DNA of 64,000 nucleotides from Gracilaria domingensis. Its lineage: Eukaryota > Rhodophyta > Florideophyceae > Gracilariales > Gracilariaceae. Below are positions 8,123 through 17,715 of the stretch, piece by piece; positions within the stretch are counted from its first letter, which is position 1; the number at the start of each line of letters is the position of its first letter. The notes under the pieces were generated by a model, which ran no database searches, was not told the DNA's origin, and saw only the letters and a program-made list of their open reading frames with translations. Location of the stretch: NCBI GenBank assembly GCA_022539475.1, contig VCMS01000321.1, positions 32,570 through 96,569 on the forward strand, given 5' to 3'. The position numbers were made by a program, and so were the translations under genes.

Positions 8123-11100
8123 ATGGAGTCCAGAAGAACCGGCCGCAGAGAGAACTCCTCGTGGTTCAGTGGAAACCATCACGCGTCTGGTTCCGTGTAT
8201 GATGAAGAAGCGGAAGACCCGTTCGCCGACGATATCGCGCCAGCCTACACCCAAGGGTGGCGCGGCGAACGTCGACCACAGCAAGGATCGAATGCATTTT
8301 CATGGCCGAATCCTCCTGAGACGGCCCCTCAAGATGTGTTTGATTCTCTTCGCTTTGAGGACCCTTTTGTTGAGGCACGCGCGCGAAACCGCGCACAAGT
8401 CGCATCGAGCAACCCGTGGCAAACAGCAAGCGCTCCTGTTTCTGCCGCCCCCAACTCTTTTGCCTCCCATCTGTTCCAAAGCATAAATTCTGGAGCGGCG
8501 AATACCTTTCCTGCTGCCGCGCCACAAGATGTGTTCCAAACGAACGCTACGGATTTCGCACCGCAGGAAGCGACTGATTTCGCCAGTACCCCTGTGGGTG
8601 CGGGTTTTTCATCCCCCAATATGAGCGATTCTTCTAAACCTCCGAAATACCCCTTCAGGAATCACCGTGGTCAACCTGCATCTTCGTCCGAAACGCCACA
8701 GATAAACCACGGATTGGCACCCCGTAAGCAGTTTACCCCACTTGGAAATGCAGCGGAAACCGACGAGGTTGAAGAATGGTCAGCCCAAAGAGAAGAGCAT
8801 GCTACCCGTCGATCTGGGAGAGGAATTGATGCTGACAGGAAGAACAAGGCCCCCGAATTTCATGGTGATCTTGTGTCATTGTTCATCAGATCGGTCCCAG
8901 TCGCTTTGTTTTCGACACGCGCGGTGACTGAGCATTTCGAGCGGCTTCCAGTAACTGTGACTAACGTGAGTTTAAGGGGCTCTAAACAGATGGACTCCAA
9001 TCGAACTGCTGTTGTTACCTTCGAATCCGAACGACAAGCATCTGTCGCGCACAAAAGAGGTCGCAGATACAATGGAACACAACTGGATATACAGTTCTAT
9101 GAGCCCTACGGAGCAAAAAAGCCCAAACAGAGCCACGAGCTGAAACCGTCAAAGGAGCCAACTGCGAGGGTGCTTTGTTCATATGTTCCCAGGAGAATTC
9201 GGACAGGCTGGCAAATGAAGCGTTTGCTTGAGAAGTATTCAGATAGCATTTCTCTCGTGGAACTAGCCGAACACCGTGTTCCGGGCGGAACGCAAATGAT
9301 TGCAATCGTTACTTTTTGGAGTGAAGGAGCGGCGGAAGCAATGGTGAGGAGACAACCTCGGTACGGCAACAAGATACTTCCGCTTTCTTACTTGGAGGAA
9401 GAGAAGCATGAATTTGGTAGTACGGCGAGAAAGATCGAGCCAGAAGAGAGTCCAGTGCGCAAAGCCTTCCCGAAGGAAGCGAAGCAAATGACTGAACAGG
9501 AACGACTGCGGGAAATGGAACAACTTCGAAGGGAGATTGCGATAATTGAAGAAAAGAAACGACAACAAGAATTTCGCGAAGAGCAAAAGCGTTTGCAGAA
9601 ACAGAAGCATACGAGTAGCTCTCGAGAACCGCACGAAAGACTGCAATCTAATACAGATCAAAGAAAAGTGGATGCAAGGCTTTCAAAGTATGGCTCACAA
9701 AAAGCATTCACCGAACTGCCGAAAGCCAATGAATCTAAGGGTGAGCATTGGCGAAAGGTTGGGCAAAAGATGGATATACAAGATGCGAAACAATTTGTAG
9801 GAGTGTGTCTTGACATGTGCCCGTTATCAGAGTTCGAATCTCGAGTTGAGCAACGAGACATCTCTCCTTTTGAGCTGATAAGCGGTCCCGGATCTGAACC
9901 TGATTCTAGGAAAGCAGTCAAGAAGTACCGACGCTCAGCCGCCATAAGTGAAGAACAGAAACCAGAAGAAGTGCGGCCGCCCGATGTTTTAGCAAGGACC
10001 ATGGATCACTTGAAGAAGGTATGCGACTCTAAACAAGCAGAGTTCTATGAGATACACAACTTTGTGAGAGACAGAACAAGATCCATTCGACAAGATTTCA
10101 CGTTACAAGGGGTTCGAGACGATTGCTGCATCAAAATCCATGAAGAAAGCGTTCGCTTTCATATCATGTCAGAGCACCGATTGTTTGGAACAAATCCCGC
10201 AAGGTTCTCGTCAAAGCAGAATCTGGAGCAGCTTGATAAGTGTTTGATTTCACTTCGGGAGATGTATGACTTGCGCAGAGAGCAGAACTTGCAAACATCC
10301 CCAAATGAACCAGAAATGCAAGCATACTATATCTTGACGCAAATGTCCGACCCACAGACTTGTGTTCAACTCTGGACGGGCTTCGCGAAAGATGTCCGTC
10401 GTAGCCGCCCTGTAAGATTTGCCCTGGAAGTCGTCAAAGCTGCCGGGGGACAGTTTGCTAATCCCGTCAAATTCTTCTCTTGCGTTCAGCGGGCCCCATA
10501 TCTAACCGCATGTCTCATGCACTCCAGATTCACTCCAATGAGGGTACAAGCTCTTCGGTTGCTGAATTCTACGTATGGTAGCACTAGTAGTCGGGATGAG
10601 ATTGCAATTGATACTTTAGCCAAGCAGTTATGCTTTGAGGATGAACAAGAAGCTCGGCAGTTTTGCGAATTATTGGGCTTCGAAGTTCTTTCTTCGATAC
10701 GAGAGGAAGCATCTCAGGAAGTAATTGCACCGCCATGCAGAGATTTTGACACTACCCGAGCCTCCCTGTTCAAATCGAAAAGGTCAGATAAGGTTATCGA
10801 GCCTAAAGCATGCCAACTTTCCCCGTCTGAGATTATCGACGGAGCAGCACACCATGCATTCATGGACGAGTCCCAGGATGCTGGTAACGCAAGTCGCGTG
10901 AGCGAAAAGATTACTCACTCAGAGGACTCGAAGATTCAGGAAGAGGTGTCTAATCGACGAGATCATGTACTTGGAGTCAATACACCGACAAAAGAGGATA
11001 TTTTCATGCGTGTATCAAACGCTGGAACGAAGGCATCTGAGATCAACACCCAGGCTTCAGCTGAGCAACATCAGCTATTTGAAACCCAAGTTCCGGGTAA

Positions 11101-13765
11101 AGGAGAAGGGGGCTCATCCCTTCGTCTCTTCGCTATTCGAATCGACCCCGGAAAGCAGTCGGAACTTGTCCCTGAACGTCCACAGGGGCGTAGTTCAGGT
11201 GAGCCGACATTGCCTAGTAACCGTTTAACGAAGCCTACTCTCCCAGCTAATCTAGTTGAGTCCGGTAATCTTTCGCCTGCAGTTCATCCCAATGACAAGC
11301 AAAGCACGACCGGATCAAAAACCGAGATCTTCAAGGAACCGTTCTCCGTGTCACCAAAACCTGTTCAGGCTGCCACCAGTATTGATATAGCGCCGTCGGC
11401 GCAGGTTCCCAGAAGAAACGGGAATGAGAGCGCCTGGGGTGTTTTAAGGAATTTGACCGCTAACGCCAACGTGTTCACTTTGGGGAACGACCAAGGGATC
11501 GGCAAGCTTTCGAGCGTCACAGAACGCCGACTGTCAGGTTCTGAACCGCAAACTGTTGGCATCAATAACAACGAAGTACCCCAACGTAGGGGAAAGGATA
11601 TTTCTGTGAATAGAGCAGTCGAGATTGCACTAGAGGCAGATGGTCACGAAAGAATTCGAGAAAGGGCTTCAAGACTTGTAGAAGAAAGACAACGGATAGT
11701 TGCAATAGCAAAGAAGGCACGAAAGATTCGTTACAAGGAACGGTGTGACAAAGTCCTTCTTGATTTTGGGAGGTACACGAAGTACGTTGAAGAAAGCCTG
11801 GAGGAGGCCTTTGCTGTCCTTCGATCCTTGAGCACGGGAGGAATGAAGCGCTCCGATACTTTGAACGCTGCTCATGCTGGTTTTGAACACCTTGATCGTG
11901 CGCTGGCCAGAATCACAAGAGCAGAGGAGTTCTTGGAGGAGGCGAAGAGGTGGGCGTGGGAAGGACAGGAATTCCCAGAGCAGCCATTTACGATCCTCCG
12001 GAGTTTCCGAGAAAAGGGGCGTAGTGCATGGGAGGAGATGAGTGAGTGCCGTAAGACGGCATTGTTAGAAAGCCCTGAACCACCCGAAGTTGAAGAACAT
12101 GGAAAGAAGTTTTTTTGGGCGAACAAGAAGTATGGTGCAGATCCCAAATCGCCGTTGGAGATGTCCATGAAGACTGTAACCGATAGAATCCCCATACTCT
12201 CCCTTCCAAGAGACGATTCCATTCCTTCCCCTGGTATGGAAGTAGCAAATGTGTTTCGGACGCTGAGAAAGCTAGATGTTTTGCACTGGCAAGCCGTAAT
12301 CGTCAGTGAGAAACAAGGACAATATGGCGCGAATGGTATTACGACCACATGGCTTCGTAGCCGGCTGGGGAAGAGTATTACTGAAAATGGGATGGTTATC
12401 GACGCAAAGAACAAAGAAGTCGTGAAATATCCTTGTCTGTCCGTTCTGCGTGTGGATAATGACGATGACTTACCGGTCACCGCTTCCACAATCATTTGGT
12501 CAGTGGACGGGTCGAGGGGGGAATCGGGGCTCCATGAAGAGCAAAAACTTATTGAGCGGCGTCTGAGCGCTTTGCAATCACATTCGCAGACAGTTCCGAG
12601 GGCACCGCCCTTCTTGATTTTGGTTTGTTTCAATGCCATGGGTCCGATGTCACGCGATCTGAAAGAAGAACTCGAAGAAGGAGGTGATTCAGAGTGGGCC
12701 CAGTCTCTTTTGACCAAGCACCTCGTGTGCGGTACGCGATCTGTTGTGTTATCGAAGGATGCAGTCTTGCAACGGAGGCAAGACTTCCAGTTATTAGAAT
12801 ACCTTCAAGAAAGCGTAGTAACTTATCAGAGTCGTGTTGCAGCTCATGGTTTGGATTTACAGCTTCAGCGTGTGAGCGACATACTTGTTGAAGTGGGCAA
12901 TAATGCTTGGATGGAGTTTTTGGACCAACAGCTTATAGGGGGCCATCGCTCCACCAGCAACGAACTCTGTGATGTGATAAGGCTCGTGAACGAGAACTGG
13001 CATAGAGTGGCGAAAAGCGTGTCGAACAATGCGAGAAGGTGGCCGACAGAATTCTCACACCATAGAGTCCATTTCGTTCGAGTTGGCGCCGAGCTAATTC
13101 GGAGAATGCGGCTTCCTATACCGTCCGAGAACGATGAGCACAGTTGTGCAAGATATCTGCGTCTACTTTGCACCTCTGCCGGTATAGCCTTTCCCAAGAT
13201 CCAACATCACGGATTTCAAGGATTCGTGGAATTTTGCCGGACGCTAGGCGTTATTATGCCCCGCATTGTAGCTTCGCTACTTCAGAATTTGAAGGATGTG
13301 GTAGTGCCACTGCTGAGATCGGTCCGCGAGGAGGGGCAGGAGAAGGGGCAAGCGTCAAGAGTTCGCCGCCTTAATGTTTTGTTCACCTCAGTCTTCGGTG
13401 GGGGCGGTAATTGCTATAGTAGTGATGGAGGGAATCGGAGCAGAAAAGATTCTAGTCTTGGAAAGAGACACCGTGATGGGGGTAATGGAGAAAACGTCTT
13501 TTATCAAGAGGGTCTTGGTTCTCCAATGCAAAAGAGAAGACTATCTTTAAACGAAGAGTACAGGGGCAGTGGTGAAACGCCGAACAGACGTTTCAGTCTT
13601 CCATGGAAGACATTTGGAAATCGACGGTGGTCAGAGAGGTATGAGTTCATCGTAGCAGAGGCAGAGGCTTTTGGGGAGGAAATTAATGCGACTATCGATC
13701 TTGTTTGTAAGCGTCGCAAAGTGGCACCAACAGAGCCAGAGCGACATTTAGTAGTTTCAGATTAA
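8123..13765 (+). CDS. SAC3: SAC3/GANP-family mRNA export factor (TREX-2 scaffold)
   Basis: A 1880-residue intron-free gene from ATG 8123. The frame is open from 8045 but has no earlier ATG. Order of regions: a disordered N-terminus with Phe/Pro/Asn/Ser-rich stretches; two RRM-like segments, at about residues 250-330 ('SLFIRSVPVALFSTRAVTEHF') and 365-440 ('RVLCSYVPRRIRTGWQMKRLL'); a charged coiled coil about 450-510; then the diagnostic Sac3/GANP domain from about 560 ('GVCLDMCP..EFESR', 'VKKYRRSAA', 'RP', 'FVRDRTRSIRQDF', 'CIKIHEESVRFHI') to about 860. The C-terminal half holds further helical segments. The family scaffolds the nuclear-pore TREX-2 complex with Thp1/PCID2, Sem1, Sus1 and centrin, coupling transcription to mRNA export. 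The RRM-like N-terminus and length resemble animal GANP more than yeast Sac3. Confidence 0.9.
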   Translation: MESRRTGRRENSSWFSGNHHASGSVYDEEAEDPFADDIAPAYTQGWRGERRPQQGSNAFSWPNPPETAPQDVFDSLRFEDPFVEARARNRAQVASSNPWQTASAPVSAAPNSFASHLFQSINSGAANTFPAAAPQDVFQTNATDFAPQEATDFASTPVGAGFSSPNMSDSSKPPKYPFRNHRGQPASSSETPQINHGLAPRKQFTPLGNAAETDEVEEWSAQREEHATRRSGRGIDADRKNKAPEFHGDLVSLFIRSVPVALFSTRAVTEHFERLPVTVTNVSLRGSKQMDSNRTAVVTFESERQASVAHKRGRRYNGTQLDIQFYEPYGAKKPKQSHELKPSKEPTARVLCSYVPRRIRTGWQMKRLLEKYSDSISLVELAEHRVPGGTQMIAIVTFWSEGAAEAMVRRQPRYGNKILPLSYLEEEKHEFGSTARKIEPEESPVRKAFPKEAKQMTEQERLREMEQLRREIAIIEEKKRQQEFREEQKRLQKQKHTSSSREPHERLQSNTDQRKVDARLSKYGSQKAFTELPKANESKGEHWRKVGQKMDIQDAKQFVGVCLDMCPLSEFESRVEQRDISPFELISGPGSEPDSRKAVKKYRRSAAISEEQKPEEVRPPDVLARTMDHLKKVCDSKQAEFYEIHNFVRDRTRSIRQDFTLQGVRDDCCIKIHEESVRFHIMSEHRLFGTNPARFSSKQNLEQLDKCLISLREMYDLRREQNLQTSPNEPEMQAYYILTQMSDPQTCVQLWTGFAKDVRRSRPVRFALEVVKAAGGQFANPVKFFSCVQRAPYLTACLMHSRFTPMRVQALRLLNSTYGSTSSRDEIAIDTLAKQLCFEDEQEARQFCELLGFEVLSSIREEASQEVIAPPCRDFDTTRASLFKSKRSDKVIEPKACQLSPSEIIDGAAHHAFMDESQDAGNASRVSEKITHSEDSKIQEEVSNRRDHVLGVNTPTKEDIFMRVSNAGTKASEINTQASAEQHQLFETQVPGKGEGGSSLRLFAIRIDPGKQSELVPERPQGRSSGEPTLPSNRLTKPTLPANLVESGNLSPAVHPNDKQSTTGSKTEIFKEPFSVSPKPVQAATSIDIAPSAQVPRRNGNESAWGVLRNLTANANVFTLGNDQGIGKLSSVTERRLSGSEPQTVGINNNEVPQRRGKDISVNRAVEIALEADGHERIRERASRLVEERQRIVAIAKKARKIRYKERCDKVLLDFGRYTKYVEESLEEAFAVLRSLSTGGMKRSDTLNAAHAGFEHLDRALARITRAEEFLEEAKRWAWEGQEFPEQPFTILRSFREKGRSAWEEMSECRKTALLESPEPPEVEEHGKKFFWANKKYGADPKSPLEMSMKTVTDRIPILSLPRDDSIPSPGMEVANVFRTLRKLDVLHWQAVIVSEKQGQYGANGITTTWLRSRLGKSITENGMVIDAKNKEVVKYPCLSVLRVDNDDDLPVTASTIIWSVDGSRGESGLHEEQKLIERRLSALQSHSQTVPRAPPFLILVCFNAMGPMSRDLKEELEEGGDSEWAQSLLTKHLVCGTRSVVLSKDAVLQRRQDFQLLEYLQESVVTYQSRVAAHGLDLQLQRVSDILVEVGNNAWMEFLDQQLIGGHRSTSNELCDVIRLVNENWHRVAKSVSNNARRWPTEFSHHRVHFVRVGAELIRRMRLPIPSENDEHSCARYLRLLCTSAGIAFPKIQHHGFQGFVEFCRTLGVIMPRIVASLLQNLKDVVVPLLRSVREEGQEKGQASRVRRLNVLFTSVFGGGGNCYSSDGGNRSRKDSSLGKRHRDGGNGENVFYQEGLGSPMQKRRLSLNEEYRGSGETPNRRFSLPWKTFGNRRWSERYEFIVAEAEAFGEEINATIDLVCKRRKVAPTEPERHLVVSD

Positions 13766-14037
13766 CGTGGTATGTAGAGCAGGGAGCTAACTAACAATGG
13801 TACAGTATCAGATAGCGGCAAAATCGAGTTCATATCGTAACAAAAATCGCTGTGCCTTTCGCACCTCATCATCCATGATTGTAATCAGTAGCATCCGTAA
13901 GTTAAAGCTTCGAAGCCCCACCCTCCCTCACCGCTGCCCTTCCTTCCCCCGCCCATTTGAAATCTGAATGCCATCAGCACCAGTAGCAAGTTCCGAAAAA
14001 GGACCTTTTGCTTTATTCGCTACGCTGTCCTTGATCC

Positions 14038-14943
14038 ATGATGAGTGATCCACACCCGTGCCGTTCTTTCGGAGACAGGGAGACAAACAAAGTAAGTGAG
14101 CTTGTTCAGAATCTAAGAGAGCGGTTTCCGAACCCTGATCTGAAGGAAGGATCATGGAGGGCTTCAGTTGCGATGGTTTTCCGTCCATCAAGATCAGATT
14201 CAATACATGTACCCCTTGACCTTCTGTTTATTCAACGTGCTCCCAGAGAAGGAGACCCGTGGTCCGCACACATTGCCTTCCCCGGGGGAAGACGCGATCC
14301 AGAAGATAAGGATGACCTTTCAACAGCCCTCCGTGAAACGAAAGAAGAGATCGGTGCGGACCTAAACACATCGGCTTACGAGTTCATATCTCGAATTCAG
14401 GATCGGCCAATCATTCGGGGTGGGCAGAAACGAGGGGTGTTGTCTGCGTTTGTGTTTCTTCAGAAAGAGCCCTGTACGCCAAGTATGGTCTTGGACCATG
14501 CTGAAATTGCATCAGCTTTCTGGGTTCCGCTGTCTCACTTACATCGATGGTCCCCAAACATCGCAAACCATTCAATGCCTCTACCGGATATAAGGACAAT
14601 CTCTCTCTCACAGGTAGCGGGTTCAATTATGCAGAGGTTTGGATTTACGTTGTACAAAGTTCGGGCCTTGAATGTGCTCCCTCATGCCGTAGACGTGGTA
14701 AAGGTTCCAGACGTACATGCTCCACATGTCGTCTTGTGGGGCATGTCTTTGGATTGCTTGGGTGATGTTTTGGATTCCTTTGGGATACCAAGAGTTGATC
14801 GTCCACATATTGATCCACCCTTTCGTTTCATGGCCGCTGTTGCATCCGGGGCTTGGGATATCATTTTTCATATCAAATCAGTCTGTCGCAGACTTCGAAA
14901 CGAAACTGCAGTGATGTACGTTCAGCACGGCGGGCATCAATGA
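14038..14943 (+). CDS. Nudix hydrolase (CoA pyrophosphatase-like)
   Basis: 301 residues from the first of two adjacent ATGs. The Nudix signature lies at about residues 84-106 (G-GRRDPED-KDDLSTAL-RE-TK-EE-IG). The RE..EE.G metal-binding core is intact, while the upstream Glu of the consensus is offset by one. Nudix enzymes cleave nucleoside diphosphates linked to another moiety, using Mg2+ or Mn2+. The 'AFPGGR.DPED' opening is typical of the CoA/NUDT7-8-like branch, but the substrate cannot be set from sequence. The C-terminal 120 residues ('VVLWGMSLDCLGDVLD') are an extension. The stop TGA (14941-14943) overlaps the ATG of SPO11 at 14940 by three bases. 13766-14037 holds only spacer. Confidence 0.88.
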   Translation: MMSDPHPCRSFGDRETNKVSELVQNLRERFPNPDLKEGSWRASVAMVFRPSRSDSIHVPLDLLFIQRAPREGDPWSAHIAFPGGRRDPEDKDDLSTALRETKEEIGADLNTSAYEFISRIQDRPIIRGGQKRGVLSAFVFLQKEPCTPSMVLDHAEIASAFWVPLSHLHRWSPNIANHSMPLPDIRTISLSQVAGSIMQRFGFTLYKVRALNVLPHAVDVVKVPDVHAPHVVLWGMSLDCLGDVLDSFGIPRVDRPHIDPPFRFMAAVASGAWDIIFHIKSVCRRLRNETAVMYVQHGGHQ

Positions 14944-16349
14944 CGGTCCAGACACTGAAGCTGGGCGTGAGCGCCAATAGGAAGGGAAAGTCTTCAGCGT
15001 CAAAGAGGTTCACCAAGACAAGGATTATGGGAGTAGCTCATCCCTCAGCGAGTGAAGTCATAGGGAACCTTGAACTTATCACTCTTAATGCGCTCAGGCA
15101 TGTCTTGCTTGGGGAGAAACGCGACCAAGGTAACGAACACGAAGAAATTTCGCCACTCGTACGGCAGAAGCCAATGATTGCGTTGAGAATTTCGTATCTC
15201 GCCTTTCTCGCGCATTCTAGCATCCGTTGCGGGAAAGTAATCACCAAGAGAGATGTATTCTACATGTGTCGCTCCTTGTTTCCTACTCCGGAATCGGTTG
15301 ATCGATGTTTATCTCATCTCAGTTCTGCTCTAGATATTCACAGGAATCAGCTCAATATTGTCGCCGTACCCAAGGGTCTAGTCGTCGGAAGAGTTACATT
15401 CGTTGATGAATTTGAGAATGCAATCGACGTTGGCATGTTTGGTAACACCGGCTGCTTGATTCCATCGAGACCAGAGCGCTTAAAGAATATTGTTTCTGAT
15501 GCTCATGCCATCATTGTGTAAGTTTATCTCTGCTGCCGTGAACAGTTCCCAGAGCAGAAATTCCGCAATTTCTTCTCTCCAAGTGCTTCTCTCCTCTCCT
15601 GGCGGTTGACGTGCGTGGATTCATGCAGGGACAACAGATTCTAATAAGGCACACGGTTCAAGCTAAAATACTAACAAGTCGAGTACATTAACACAGAGTA
15701 GAGAAGGAGGCTTCGTTTCACTCTTTGATCGATGAATCCTGTGATCAAGGACCTCTGTCTCGGTTTTTGGTTGTTACGGGTAAAGGTATGTCGCAAACCA
15801 TGAGGTGTAAAATGAAGCATTTTGGTATCCTCTACCACACTCATAAGCACGAAGTGTATCTAACTCATCAATTCGTTTCGCGAAGGTTATCCAGATATCG
15901 GAACTCGACTGTTCTTGCGCACTGTGGCTGAGGCACACGAAGGGTATCGTGGACCAATGCCAATATATATTGTAACGGACGCAGACCCACATGGACTCAA
16001 CATTGCGAACTGCTACATAGACAGTCTTCGGGGTTGTGCGATCCAGTGGCTCGGAGTCAGGCATTCTGACCAAGGTAAGATGTTTATGCTGCAAGATGTG
16101 CATATTCTGCATTTGAACGATAGTGAAAACGTTTTACTTGATGGAATGCTTTCGCGGTGGGACCGGGATACAGATACAGCAAAAGTTATCAAACAATGCC
16201 TTATACAGGAAGCCAAGAACATGAAAGCCTCCCAAACGAAGTTTGAAATGGAAGCCGTCGTTGCCAACAGGGGTATTCTGTTTGAGAGGTCAGGCCTTCT
16301 TGACTATGTTCTGTGTAGGGTTTTATCTTCAGAGTCATCAAGTAAATGA
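14940..16349 (+). CDS. SPO11: SPO11 / topoisomerase VI subunit A-like protein, three exons
   Basis: Exons 14940-15517, 15697-15785 and 15886-16349 give one frame of 376 residues. Intron 1 (179 bp) has GTAAGT, TACTAAC and ACACAG. Intron 2 (100 bp) has GTATGT, TCTAAC and an AAG-type acceptor. The joins restore conserved SPO11 text: 'IIV|VEKEASF' and 'VVTGKG|YPDIGTRLFL'. Tyr108 in 'TKRDVFYM' matches the catalytic tyrosine of the winged-helix domain, and 'IYIVTDADPHG' is the Toprim DxD. SPO11 makes the double-strand breaks that start meiotic recombination. Plant-type TopoVIA paralogues act in endoreduplication, and I cannot tell which paralogue this is. The start ATG overlaps the stop of the upstream Nudix gene as ATGA. 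Confidence 0.9.
15518..15696 (+). other. SPO11 intron 1
   Basis: GTAAGT donor after codon phase 2, a TACTAAC branch point near 15669-15675, and acceptor ACACAG ending at 15696. Removal rejoins the conserved 'VVEKEA' block. Confidence 0.85.
15786..15885 (+). other. SPO11 intron 2
   Basis: GTATGT donor, 'TCTAAC' about 25 bases before the acceptor, and an acceptor AAG ending at 15885. Removal rejoins 'GKGYPD'. Confidence 0.85.
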
Positions 16350-17254
16350 AATCGAGCTGATGAGCAGTTCTGGAATGTCTGTCCGTCTGTCTCTCTGGAA
16401 AGCTTGAGGTGGCAACAGAGCCGCAAATCAGTATGGCTCGCCAGAAAAATCCTCAGTTTACGGCATATAGATTCTGCATTACATGATGTGGCATCACATC
16501 TCTTCGAAGTACGTTGCTGTTTTTATCCGTGATACACATATGATCGGAGAATGCGATGAAGCCCCAAAGATCAAATGGAGATATGAAGGCCTCATACAGG
16601 GCCTGTATGAAGCATTCTCCATGGTCAAAAGTTTTATTTCAGAAAGGATATAAAGCAGGTTGAAGCGAATGAAGGGGAAAAGGGGTTCTTGATACACCAG
16701 ATGTGAGTGCATCTGGCGCTCTCTGAAACAGGATCACGCAAAGCACGTCAAGGCCTACAAACATACACCGCGGGAAGATTTCTCTCGCTGTACTTCGCTA
16801 CGTGCTTTCATACATGAGATCGGAAGCAACTCTCTCTTTCTGCTATGTGACGTTTACGGTGAGCGACTACGAAAGTGTGACCATGATACAATGACACTCT
16901 GAAGGAGTGGTGAGGGCAGCTGGGTGTCATCTGCGCATGAGGTTGGAGCTCCGACGCGATGACTCACATAGTCAAGCCTTCACCCCCTCGTCCATAAGAA
17001 TATCATCCGAATATCATATCATCCAAATCTCGAGAGTACAAGAGTAGGAAAACAAGAGAACAGCTACGACAGCAGTCCATCTAATACGTTGAAAGGCTAC
17101 GGACTGGTTCTTGCACCTGGTTTCGCCTATGATATGAGGATCGGGTGGAAAGAAGTTCTTTCAAAGAACGTCGCTCACGGTTTCTTGAGTGGCAATTGTG
17201 GTACATGCAGAGCGCCTTGTCGTGGTGTGCCCCTCTGCCGACGGTCTCAAGAGG

Positions 17255-17681
17255 ATGAATGAAGTGAGTAGTGGGAGGAAGAAGGCGATAAGCGTCGGTA
17301 GCAAAACGCCCGCGGTTCGGAAACACCTAAGATATCTAATATTTCTCATCGTAGTCCAGTAAGTGTAATACGGCCACTTCGTTGTGATCAGTGGCTGCGA
17401 TGTAGAGGTATAATAGGTCGTTGGGTCTTGAGCAAACCCAGCGCAGAAGCGTAATTGGCTTCAGCGTTTCCATAAACAGAGAAAGCGTCTCCCAAAGGTT
17501 AGCCTTCTACCCTCGTTCGCCTTTTTGTCGCACCTCTTCTTTGCTGACTGTAAGCTGCTGGACCAGCAACTGCGATTTCTCTCCACAGGTTTTTGACATG
17601 AGTGGCTCAGGAATAGGACAGGTCAAGGGTCACATGGTTGAGCAGTTCATGAGCATTTATAGCAAACCAAAGCTCGGCTGA
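17255..17681 (+). CDS. Possible small spliced single-pass membrane protein
   Basis: Exon 1 17255-17358 and exon 2 17567-17681, with an intron of 208 bp (GTAAGT donor, GCTGAC branch-like site after a pyrimidine run, ACCAG acceptor), give 72 residues in one frame. The product has a basic N-terminus ('SSGRKKAISVGSKTPAVRKH'), one hydrophobic segment ('LRYLIFLIVV') and a polar tail ending 'MSIYSKPKLG'. An alternative acceptor CCACAG at 17589 would shift the frame to an early stop. No family is recognised. The size and layout resemble small ER or mitochondrial membrane proteins. 16350-17254 shows no gene I can support. Confidence 0.38.
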
Positions 17682-17715
17682 ATCGTTTTCGTACAACAAA
17701 TAGACTCTCTATTGA

